This document shows positions 1 through 8,082 of a stretch of DNA of 33,371 bases, piece by piece. Below the pieces are notes generated by a model. It was given only the letters and a program-made list of their open reading frames with translations. It did not search any database and had not been told where the DNA came from. Position numbers and translations under genes: made by a program. The first letter of the stretch is position 1. Each line of letters starts with the position of its first letter. The stretch covers positions 1 to 33,371 of the forward strand of contig JAWOBE010000002.1 in NCBI GenBank assembly GCA_046498185.1, given 5' to 3'. Source of the stretch: CAYXDR01 sp046498185 (lineage in GTDB: Bacteria > Desulfobacterota > DSM-4660 > Desulfatiglandales > Desulfatiglandaceae).

Positions 1-3000
1 GCCGGGATGCAGGCGGCGCTGGATCTTGCTGATTCGGGCTATTATGTACATCTGGTCGAGAAGTCGCCTGCTATCGGCGGGGTGATGAGCGAGCTGGACA
101 AGACGTTTCCGACCAACGATTGTGCCATGTGAATCATCTCACCCAAACTGGTCGAGGTCGGCCGGCATCTTAACATCGAAATTATCACCAACGCCGAGGT
201 TCAAAGCATTGAGGGAGAGAGTGGGGATTTCAGGGTAACGCTGGACAGAAAGCCCCGTTATGTGGATGTCTCCCGGTGTACGGCCTGCGGTGACTGTGTG
301 GAGGTGTGCCCTGTTGTACTTCCGAACGAATACGACATGGGTTTGAGTGATCGCAAGGCGACGTACAAGAAATATGCGCAGGCGATTCCGGGTGCCTTCG
401 GGATCCAGAAGGCGGACAAGGCTCCATGCCGTTATGCGTGTCCTGCCGGGTTGAACGTGCAGGGTTATGTGCAGATGATTGGGGCGGGCAAGTACGATGC
501 GGCACTCAAAATCATCATGGAGGATCTTCCGCTTCCGGGGGTGCTGGGGCGCATATGTCCACATCCCTGTGAGGAGGCGTGCAGGCGCCTTGAGGTTGAC
601 TCGGCGGTAGCGATCAGGGACTTGAAGCGACTTGCTGCGGACATGGGTGATATGGGTGATGTGTTATTTGAGGTGCCGGATAAGCGCCCTGAGCGTGTTG
701 CGATAGTGGGTGCCGGACCTGCGGGGTTGACTGCGGGGTATCATCTTGCCAGGAGGGGGATAAGTTCGACCATATTCGAAGCGCTTCCTGTTGCCGGTGG
801 CATGCTTCGTGTTGGAATCCCGGACCACCGTTTACCGCCTGAGGTATTGGATCGTGAGATTGAAGTGATCCGTGGTCTTGGTGTGGACATGGAGTTCGGG
901 AAGAGACTGGGGAAGGATTTCACGGTGGATTCGCTTCTCCAGGAAGGTTACAGCGCTGTGTATCTTGCAGTTGGTGCCCACCTTGGCATGAACCTTTCGA
1001 TTCCCGGGGAGGAATCCGATGGGGTACGTCAAGGGGTTGATTTTCTACGCGAGTTGAATCTGGAGGGCCGTGTTTCGGTCGGCAGCCGTGTTGCGGTGAT
1101 AGGTGGAGGTAATGTTGCGATAGATGTAGCGCGGTCGGCTGTGAGGCTTGGTGCGGAGGAAGTGACCATTGTTTATCGGCGGACGCGTGCGGAGATGCCT
1201 GCATGGGAGGAGGAAATCTGCGTGGCCGAGGCCGAGGGGGTCAAGCTTGTGTACCTTGCGGCGCCGGTTGAGGTGTTGAGCGAGGGAGGCAAGGTGACTG
1301 GGCTCAAGTGCATCCGGATGGAGCTCGGAGAGCCCGACGCTTCCGGCCGCAGGAGGCCCGTGCCGATAGAAGGCAGCGAATACGACATCGAAATCGATCA
1401 ACTGATCCCTGCGATTGGTCAGAGGCCTGACCTTTCGGGTTTGAGCGAGGCTGAAGGTTTTTCTTTCACCAGGTGGGGTACGATCGAGGCGGACGATGTG
1501 AGTTTTCAGACAAGCCGGCCCGAGGTGTTTGCGGGGGGGGATGCTGTGAGTGGTCCCTGGCTTGCGATAGGGGCGGTTTCGGCGGGGAAGGAAGCTGCAG
1601 AATCCATTCGGCGTTACCTGGACGGAGAGGATCTCAAGGCGGGGCGGGAAAAGAAGTCTCCGGACAGTCAGTCTTACCGTCCGTTGCCTGCGGCGGTGGA
1701 ACGAAGGGAACGTGCGCGGGTTCGCGAGCTTCCGGTTTCGGAGCGTTCCGGGAATTTCAACGAAGTCGAGCTGGGTCTTGACCCGGAGGATGGACAGGCC
1801 GAGGCGGCGAGATGCCTCAACTGCGGTTACTGTTGCGAGTGCTACCAGTGCGTGGAGGCCTGCGGACCGGGGGCTGTAACGCTCGACACCCACCGGCAGC
1901 AGCCGGAAACGGTAAGCCTCAATGTAGGCTCGGTGATCTTGGCGCCCGGCTTTCAGCCTTTCGATCCAACCGGGTTTGATACCTATAGCTATGCGAAACA
2001 CCCGAATGTTCTTACCGCGATGGAGTTTGAACGTATACTTTCCGCATCCGGACCGACAATGGGACATCTGTTGAGGATGTCCGATCAAAAGGAGCCGAAA
2101 AAAATCGCATGGCTTCAATGTGTCGGCTCACGGGATCTGAACAGGTGCGATAATTCATACTGCTCGTCGGTATGCTGCATGTACGCGATTAAGCAAGCTG
2201 TAATCGCTAAAGAGCATGCAGGGGATGCCCTCGACTGCACCGTCTTTTATATGGATATGCGCACCCATGGGAAGGATTTCGAGCGCTATTTTGAAGATGC
2301 CCGAAACAAGCATGGTGTCCAATTCGTTCGCAGCCGGGTGCATACGGTCGATCCGATTCCCCGTTCAGAGGATCTCAGCATACGCTATGTCGATGAAACC
2401 GGTGAAATGCGAACCGAAACATTCGACATGGTCGTACTCTCGGTGGGGATGGAAACATCGGCGGAGGTAAAGGCTCTGGCGGAACGGTTGGGTATCTTGC
2501 TCGGCGAAGGGGGCTTTTGTGATACCTCTTCATTCAGACCGGTTTCCACTTCAAGAGAGGGACTCTTTGCTTGCGGAGCATTTCAGGGGCCCAAGGATAT
2601 TCCCCAGTCGGTGGTGGAAGCCAGTTCGGCGGCTGCAGAGGCGGGTGCGTTGCTTAAAGAATCCCGCAATACACTTACAAAAACAGCTGTAATCCCGGAA
2701 GAGAGGAATATCCGTGGGGAGCGCCCCCATATAGGCGTATTCATCTGCCAGTGCGGCATCAACATCGGCGGCGTTGTTGACGTGGCCGCGGTTCGGGATT
2801 ATGCAGCCTCTCTTCCGTATGTGGAATATGTGGCCGACAACCTCTACACCTGCTCCCAGGACACCCAGGAAATCATGACCGGTGTGATAAAGGAGCATAA
2901 TTTGAACAGAATCGTAGTGGCCGCCTGTACGCCCAAGACTCACGAGCCGCTGTTCCAGGAAACCTTGGTGAACGCAGGGCTTAACAAGTACCTTTTCGAG

Positions 3001-4389
3001 ATGACCAATATCCGGAACCAGGATTCCTGGGTCCATAGAAACAACCCTGATGCAGCTACCGAGAAGGCAAAGGACCTGGTGCGAATGGCGGTCGCCAAGG
3101 TCGCACTGAGTGAGCCGCTTGAAGAGGCTGAGCTTAAAGTCAATCCTAATGCGCTTGTGATCGGTGGCGGCATAGCCGGCCTTACAGCGGCCAGAAGCCT
3201 TTCCGCACAGGGTTACGGCGTTTCGCTTGTGGAGCGGGATGAAGAGCTTGGTGGCCAGGCGCTGCGGTTGTTCAGAACCTGGAAAGGCGAAGACGTGGGT
3301 GAAGGTCTGCTGGAATTGGTAGATGCCGTCAACTCCGACCCGAACATTGAAGTTCTGGCGGGTGCATCTATTGAGGAGGTTGAGGGCTTCGTCGGAAACT
3401 TCAAGACTACTGTACAGTTGTCCGGGGCAGAAAAAGTCATCGAGCACGGTGTTGCGGTTTTGGCGACCGGCGCCTCCGAGTACAAACCAAAGGAGTATCT
3501 GTACGGAGAAGATTCAAGGGTCCTGACCCATCTCGAACTGGACTCCCGCTTCCTGGCAGGGGGTGGTTCGCTGAATAAAATGAAATCCGTGGTGTTTATT
3601 CAGTGCGTGGGATCGAGGGAGCCTGAGCGGCCCTACTGCTCCCGGGTATGCTGCACGCATTCCATTGAAAGCGCGCTGCACCTGAAAGAACTCAACCCGG
3701 AGATGAACATATATATTCTGAACCGGGATATTCGAACCTATGGCGAAAGGGAGTATTTATACAAAAAGGCCAGGGAATCCGGGATAATTTTTATCCAATT
3801 TTCAACGGATGCCAAGCCGGTTGTCCGATCCGCCGATCATGCTCTGGAAATAGACTTGATCGACCCGGTGCTTGGGGTGCCGCTTGCAATCGAGGCCGAC
3901 ATGCTGATCCTGGCTACTGCAATAACTCCGTATAAAGACGAGAACCTCGCGCGGTTTTTTAAGGTGGCCTTGAATCAAGACGGCTTTTTCATCGAAAAAC
4001 ACGCTAAGCTTGGCCCCAGCGAATTTGCGACCGACGGCGTTTACCTTTGTGGAACGGCGCATTACCCGAAATCCATCGATGAGTCTGTTGCTCAGGCTTT
4101 GGCTGCGGCGTCGCGGGCGACAGCACTGCTTTCCAAAGGCACGGTGCATTTCAGCGGGACTGTGGCAGGCGTAAATCCTGCCGCATGCACGAGTTGCGGG
4201 ATTTGTATCGAGATTTGCCCTTACTCCGCACCGTCTTTCCGCCAAGACGGACCCTTCGCCGGCAGTGCCGAGATTAACCCGGCCTTGTGCAAGGGTTGCG
4301 GTCTATGCGTAGCGTCATGCCGTTCCGGCGCGATCAACCTTAAAGGATTCGACCATGATCAAATTATGGCCATGATCAACGAGATGTGA
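1..4389 (+). CDS. hdrA: HdrA/HdrL-type fused flavoprotein (HdrA-GltD-HdrA), selenocysteine-containing, 5' end missing
   Basis: This is the catalytic flavoprotein of a heterodisulfide-reductase-like electron-bifurcating complex in the cytoplasm. The frame is open from base 1 and would stop at TGA 130-132, but the codons before it read LDKTFPTNDCAM and those after it IISPKLVEV. That is the uninterrupted HdrA family motif, with UGA in place of Cys, so it is read as selenocysteine (codon 44 of the visible part). Order of parts: first HdrA FAD region with Sec; ferredoxin-like CTACGDCVEVCP (about nt 283); a GltD-like NAD(P)H/FAD domain with GAGPAGLTAGYHLA (about 709-770) and GGGNVAIDVARS; a Cys-rich CLNCGYCCECYQC (from 1813); HdrA motif CVGSRD...YCSSVCC (about 2119-2180). 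A second HdrA starts near 2725 with its own FAD motif (about 3155), and two C-terminal 4Fe-4S motifs end the protein (4186-4330). The second copy lacks the TNDCAMC-type motif. The operon continues with mvhD. The family call is firm; redox partners are inferred. Confidence 0.93.
130..165 (+). promoter_or_regulatory. Selenocysteine UGA codon and candidate bacterial SECIS hairpin in hdrA
   Basis: The in-frame TGA is at 130-132. After 15 nt a 7-bp stem forms between CUGGUCG (148-154) and CGGCCGG (159-165), with two G-U pairs, closing a 4-nt loop AGGU (155-158). The loop begins 22 nt after the UGA and contains the GGU seen in the apical loop of the Escherichia coli fdhF SECIS. I folded this by eye only, but position, stem and loop all fit a bacterial SECIS element read by SelB, which is encoded in this window. 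Confidence 0.8.
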
Positions 4390-4405
4390 TAATAAAAGTT
4401 CAGCC

Positions 4406-4432
4406 GGGCCTCCACATTTAACTCGGAGGTCC
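4406..4432 (+). other. Intercistronic hairpin between hdrA and mvhD
   Basis: GGGCCTCC (4406-4413) can pair with GGAGGTCC (4425-4432) across an 11-nt loop, with one G-U pair. No T-run follows, so it is unlikely to be an intrinsic terminator. It may act as an mRNA processing or stability element that separates the very long hdrA message from the small mvhD cistron. This role is inference. Confidence 0.4.
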
Positions 4433-4457
4433 GAGAGAAACCGAACAGGAGAGATCG

Positions 4458-4889
4458 ATGAACGACTGGGAACCGAAGATCACGAGTTTTCTCTGCAACT
4501 GGTGTAGTTACGGCGCGGCGGATCTAGCCGGCGTCAGCCGGTTTCAATATCCTCCTTATTTCAGGATAATCCGTGTGCCTTGCTCGGGCCGGGTGAGTCC
4601 GAAGTTCATTCTTGCAGCGTTCCGGCACGGCGCCGACGGCGTATGGGTCAGCGGGTGACACCCCGGTGACTGCCATTACCTGGAGGGTAATTATTACGCA
4701 AGAAGAAAGTTCGCATTGCTCAAGGGCCTGCTTGAACATATAGGGCTGGAACCGGGGCGCCTGCATTTTTCATGGGTATCCTCGGCCGAAGCCACCAAAT
4801 TCGTCGAAGTGGCCGGCGAGGTGAGTGAGGCGGTCAAGAAGCTCGGCCCTGCACGGTTTTTTATAAAGAAAACGGCAGAGGTGGAATAA
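4458..4889 (+). CDS. mvhD: MvhD/FlxD-type [2Fe-2S] subunit, selenoprotein (Sec67)
   Basis: MvhD-type proteins carry a [2Fe-2S] cluster and pass electrons between a partner dehydrogenase or hydrogenase and HdrA. Reading through TGA 4656-4658 gives 143 residues, the usual family length; stopping there would leave only 66. Flanking residues read GADGVWVSG-U-HPGDCHY, the conserved MvhD motif in which the UGA position is normally Cys. Other Cys are at 13, 16, 42 and 72. The ATG start is preceded by AGGAGAG (4447-4453). The true stop TAA (4887-4889) overlaps the next gene's ATG by one base, which itself supports readthrough, since otherwise about 230 nt of coding-like sequence would be orphaned. 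Selenocysteine is known in MvhD of some methanogens and sulfate reducers. Confidence 0.95.
4656..4691 (+). promoter_or_regulatory. Selenocysteine UGA codon and candidate bacterial SECIS hairpin in mvhD
   Basis: The in-frame TGA is at 4656-4658. ATTACC (4675-4680) pairs perfectly with GGTAAT (4686-4691), leaving a UGGAG loop (4681-4685). The loop starts 22 nt after the UGA, exactly the spacing in the hdrA element. A G occurs within the first two loop bases, as in the described bacterial SECIS model. The stem is only 6 bp and AU-rich, so the fold itself is less certain than the recoding, which rests on protein homology. Confidence 0.68.
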
Positions 4890-5842
4890 TGGTGAAGTAT
4901 ACGGAAAAGATCAGGGAAACCGCCGGCAGGCTGCTGAAGAGTGGAGAAGTCGAGGTTTTTATCGGATACCGGCAGGGGACGGTCCCGTTGATGAACGAAC
5001 CGTTCAAGGTGACGGACGCGGCACGCGTCGACGAGCTTTACTGGGACTCCAACTGCTGTTTGAATTTAGCCAATTATCTTACAAAGCGGTCGGAGAAGAG
5101 GATCGGGATCGTCGCCAACGGCTGTAATTCGCGAAATATCGTGACGCATATCATAGAGAACCAGATAAAACGTGAACAACTTTATATTGTTGGTATACCG
5201 TGCGAGGGAATGATCGATCACAGGGCGGTTCAGCGAAAAGTCAACGGGCGTGAGATCGTGGAGTACCGAGAGGAAGGTGAAGAGATCATCGTCAGCGGGG
5301 CGGGATTCGAAGAGAAAATCAAGAAGGCGGATGTCCTCAGGAACAACTGCCAGATATGCAGGCACCGAAACCCGGTTATCTACGACGAGCTTCTCGGAGA
5401 AAAGGTCGAGGAGCAAACGGATGTGGATAGTTATAAGGATGTCCGGCATATAGAAGAGATGACTCCGGAGAAGAAACAAGATTTTTTTCAACAGCTCATT
5501 GCCAATTGCATCAGATGCTATGCTTGCAGGGATGCATGTCCGCTGTGTTACTGTCCGATTTGTTTTGTGGATGAGAGCAAGCCGCAATGGGTGGGGAAAA
5601 GCCTGGATCCCACGGATACGTTGACGTTTCATTTCCTGCGCGCGTATCATTGCGCGGGCAGATGCACGGACTGCGGCGCATGTGAAAGAGTCTGTCCGGT
5701 GGGCATCTCAATGCGGCAGTTCACGAAGAAACTCAACAAAGACGCCGAAGAACTATTCGGATGGGAAGCCGGGCTGACCCTGGAGTCAAGACCCCCATTG
5801 GATGTTTACAGACCCGACGATTACAATGATTTCATTAGATAA
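4889..5842 (+). CDS. Iron-sulfur subunit of Hdr/Flx-type complex (two 4Fe-4S motifs)
   Basis: A cytoplasmic 317-residue Fe-S protein likely relays electrons between the FAD/NAD(P) reductase and MvhD/HdrA. Residues 1-150 resemble the N-terminal part of FrhB/FdhB-type beta subunits, with a CC pair at 56-57. NNCQIC lies at 153-157. The first cluster region is unusually Cys-dense: Cys 207, 210, 213, 217, 220, 222 and 225. The second has Cys 255, 259, 262, 265 and 269 (TDCGACERVCPVG). The start ATG overlaps the mvhD stop and has GAGGTGG just upstream, so the two genes are probably translationally coupled. It corresponds to FlxB or FlxC of the FlxABCD-HdrABC systems; I could not decide which, so no symbol is given. 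Confidence 0.82.
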   Translation: MVKYTEKIRETAGRLLKSGEVEVFIGYRQGTVPLMNEPFKVTDAARVDELYWDSNCCLNLANYLTKRSEKRIGIVANGCNSRNIVTHIIENQIKREQLYIVGIPCEGMIDHRAVQRKVNGREIVEYREEGEEIIVSGAGFEEKIKKADVLRNNCQICRHRNPVIYDELLGEKVEEQTDVDSYKDVRHIEEMTPEKKQDFFQQLIANCIRCYACRDACPLCYCPICFVDESKPQWVGKSLDPTDTLTFHFLRAYHCAGRCTDCGACERVCPVGISMRQFTKKLNKDAEELFGWEAGLTLESRPPLDVYRPDDYNDFIR

Positions 5843-5889
5843 GATTTATACGGCAGTATTGCCGATTCGGCTGAGAAAAGGTGGGAAAT

Positions 5890-6930
5890 ATGACCGATAA
5901 GGTATATAGCGAAGAAGAATGGGGGAAGGCTCTCGAAGCTGCCAAGGAGCATTACACCAAGGTATATGTCCCGCAGAAAGAGGGTGACTTCCACTTGTTC
6001 AGAGATCTAAAGGAAGGAGCCAAGCCTGATTTCAAATTTCAGAATACGCGTTTGTCGGCGAAAGGTCTTGTCTATCCCCAATCCATGAGGATGTTCGAAT
6101 GCAAGATGGACCCCGCCGCCGAAGACGCTTATATTCTGAAGGAAGCTGACAAAGATTACGGCCCGCGGGCTGTGGTGGGCATCAGGCCCTGTGACGCTGC
6201 GGCTTTTCCTCTGATCGGGCGTAATTTCGACAACCCGGAATACCGGGATCCTTGGTGGGTCAAGTGGTACGAGGCTACGACATTCGTGGGCCTCGGATGC
6301 ACCGAGCCTTGTTCGACCTGTTTCTGCACCTCAGTGGGCGGAAGTCCTTTCGGCGAGAAGGGATTGGATGTATTGCTCTATGAGGTGGACGGGGGGTATG
6401 TGGCACATTCTCTCAGCGACAAGGGAGAGAAATTTCTTTCAAATGTCGGTGGAGGAAGGAAGGCTGAGAAGGATGCTCTGAAAGCAGCTGAGGCGGTCGC
6501 CGAGGCCGCCGTCAAAAAGATCGCCTCCTCCATTGAGACAGATAAGCTCGCTGAAAAGGAACAGCTTGATCTTTTCGACGCACCGTTTTGGGAAGAGGTG
6601 GGTTTTTCATGCCTGAACTGCGGCACATGCACGTATCTCTGCCCCACGTGCTGGTGCTTCGATATCCAGGATGAAGTCCACGGCACGGCCGGAGAAAGAA
6701 TACGGAACTGGGACTCATGCATGTTCCCGTTGTTTACCCTGCATGGGTCCGGTCACAATCCACGGGATCAAAAATGGCAGCGTGTGCGACAGCGCTTCAT
6801 GCATAAATTGAAATATTATGTAGATAAATACGGTGCCGGTGTGCAATGCACCGGTTGCGGGAGATGTGTTCGCTACTGTCCGGTCAATATTGATATCCGG
6901 CGGGTTGCGAAGTTGATGAACGAGTATTAG
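5890..6930 (+). CDS. 4Fe-4S dicluster protein related to AsrA/HydB sulfhydrogenase subunits (Flx-like)
   Basis: A cytoplasmic 346-residue electron-transfer subunit. It shows GIRPCDAAAF (97-106) and GCTEPCSTCFC (136-146), both typical of the anaerobic sulfite reductase A / sulfhydrogenase beta family. Two ferredoxin motifs follow: Cys 241, 244, 247, 251 (plus 254 and 256), and Cys 320, 323, 326 and 330. A GTG lies nine bases upstream in frame at 5881, but ATG 5890 is preferred because AAAGGTGGG (5877-5885) sits just before it and overlaps that GTG. A 47-nt gap separates it from the previous gene. In related systems such a protein pairs with the FAD/NAD(P) subunit encoded next, making a module that feeds HdrA. 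Confidence 0.83.
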   Translation: MTDKVYSEEEWGKALEAAKEHYTKVYVPQKEGDFHLFRDLKEGAKPDFKFQNTRLSAKGLVYPQSMRMFECKMDPAAEDAYILKEADKDYGPRAVVGIRPCDAAAFPLIGRNFDNPEYRDPWWVKWYEATTFVGLGCTEPCSTCFCTSVGGSPFGEKGLDVLLYEVDGGYVAHSLSDKGEKFLSNVGGGRKAEKDALKAAEAVAEAAVKKIASSIETDKLAEKEQLDLFDAPFWEEVGFSCLNCGTCTYLCPTCWCFDIQDEVHGTAGERIRNWDSCMFPLFTLHGSGHNPRDQKWQRVRQRFMHKLKYYVDKYGAGVQCTGCGRCVRYCPVNIDIRRVAKLMNEY

Positions 6931-6982
6931 GCGATCAAGAGATTCGGCGTTTGTCGATTTGTTTGAAACGGAGGGAGAAACT

Positions 6983-7825
6983 GTGGATAATCCCTATTTG
7001 CCCTATCCGGTAAGCATCGAACGGATAGTGACCGAGACTGAAGACAGAAACTTGAAAACGTTCCGGTTTGTGTTTCTGAACGAAGGGGACGAAGAGAAAT
7101 TTGCCTACACGCCGGGGCAGTTTGCGGAGCTTTCGGTGGCGGGGAAAGGTGAAATTCCGATCGGGATTGCTTCTTCACCCACCGAAAAAGGGTTCGTCAG
7201 CTTTACGGTGAACAAGGTCGGAGTCGTTACGACTCACCTGCACAACATGAAAGAGGGCGACGTTATGGGTATCCGGGGGCCGTTGGGCAACAGCTACCCC
7301 TGGGAGCGTATGGAAGGCCGAAACATCGTGATAGTCGGTGGAGGTTTTGCGTTCACCACATTGAGATCGAGCATCATCTATATGCTGGATTCTGAAAACC
7401 GGGGTAAATTTAAAGATATCTCGGTGGTTTATGGCGCAAGGGGTCCGGGATTGCTGCTTTACAGGGATGAACTGGCGGCCTGGGAGAAACGAGACGATAT
7501 CAATATGCATATCACCGTGGACCGCACCGAGGATCCGGATTGGAAGTACAACGTCGGTTTTGTACCAGCGGTTACCGAGCAGAAAATAACGAGCGCGGAT
7601 AATGCCATCGCGATCGTCTGCGGTCCACCGATCATGATCAAGTTCACGCAGCCGGTGCTCGAAAAGCTTGGTTTTCCGCCGGAGAACATTATCCTAAGCC
7701 TGGAAAACCGTATGAAATGTGGGATAGGCATGTGTGGCAGGTGTAACCTCGGGGATAAGTTTGTATGCAAGGACGGACCTGTGTTCACGTTGGCCCAATT
7801 AAAGACCATGCCCCCGGAATATTAA
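6983..7825 (+). CDS. flxA: FAD/NAD(P)-binding oxidoreductase with C-terminal [2Fe-2S] (FlxA/AsrB/HydG-like)
   Basis: This is the ferredoxin-reductase-type subunit that exchanges electrons with a pyridine nucleotide. The 280 residues contain an FAD-binding beta-barrel motif (PIGIASSP, 59-66), a nucleotide-binding segment (IVGGGFAFTTLRSS, about 117-130), CGPPIMIK (213-220) and a PyrK-type [2Fe-2S] ligand set at Cys 246, 251, 254 and 262. A TTG start at 6959 is possible, but GTG 6983 is preferred because GGAGGGAG (6970-6977) stands 5 nt before it and the family N-terminus then fits. It is the last gene of the operon and is followed by a strong terminator. With the upstream genes it matches the FlxABCD-Hdr type, thought to couple NADH to ferredoxin and a disulfide acceptor. 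Confidence 0.86.
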   Translation: MDNPYLPYPVSIERIVTETEDRNLKTFRFVFLNEGDEEKFAYTPGQFAELSVAGKGEIPIGIASSPTEKGFVSFTVNKVGVVTTHLHNMKEGDVMGIRGPLGNSYPWERMEGRNIVIVGGGFAFTTLRSSIIYMLDSENRGKFKDISVVYGARGPGLLLYRDELAAWEKRDDINMHITVDRTEDPDWKYNVGFVPAVTEQKITSADNAIAIVCGPPIMIKFTQPVLEKLGFPPENIILSLENRMKCGIGMCGRCNLGDKFVCKDGPVFTLAQLKTMPPEY

Positions 7826-7832
7826 AGATATG

Positions 7833-7886
7833 CGCCTCCCTGTTTTTCCGGTATAAGACGGGAAAAAAGGGAGGTGTTTTTTCGAT
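7833..7886 (+). terminator. Rho-independent terminator after the hdr/flx operon
   Basis: An 18-bp arm beginning CGCCTCCC (7833-7850) pairs with CGGG...GGGAGGTG (7859-7876), with two wobble pairs and one mismatch, and is followed by a run of T (7877-7882). It ends the redox operon and separates it from selB. Confidence 0.85.
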
Positions 7887-7967
7887 TCCTTCCAAATCGA
7901 TCCCGGCTGTACAGACCGGCAACCACGACAGGCAGCCCCGGGGATCTGCATGCAACCTCTATTCGCC

Positions 7968-7996
7968 TTGACAGTAATGAGCAATATTTTTATGAG
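7968..7996 (+). promoter_or_regulatory. Candidate sigma-70 promoter for selB
   Basis: TTGACA (7968-7973, perfect -35) is followed after 17 nt by TATGAG (7991-7996, partial -10). It lies between the terminator and the selB start, leaving a leader of about 80 nt. The rest of the 7887-8082 gap shows nothing I recognise. Confidence 0.5.
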
Positions 7997-8082
7997 GCGA
8001 TGCATGGGATTTGCAAAGCCCGATACCGTCTTTTCAGGTTAATTTTAATGTTTATATCCATTACGGGAGAATTTTGTTCAAT

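Noticed and set aside
130..261. hdrA as a new gene starting at ATG 262, with TGA 130-132 as a true stop
   Set aside because: The residues before and after the TGA form one uninterrupted HdrA motif, and 262 falls inside a conserved ferredoxin segment.
1045..2118. Long minus-strand frame within hdrA
   Set aside because: It has no recognisable motif and mirrors the codon pattern of the strong plus-strand gene; such shadows occur throughout the window.
4656..4889. mvhD as a truncated 66-residue pseudogene
   Set aside because: Readthrough gives a family-length protein whose TAA overlaps the next start, and the same recoding occurs in hdrA with selB nearby.
7887..8010. tRNA-Sec (selC) upstream of selB
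   Set aside because: Neither strand shows the long acceptor stem, a TTCRANNC T-loop, a UCA anticodon loop or a terminal CCA.
8011..8082. selB starting at 8011
   Set aside because: The 24 extra residues do not resemble SelB, which starts MKQIVLGTAGHIDHGK.
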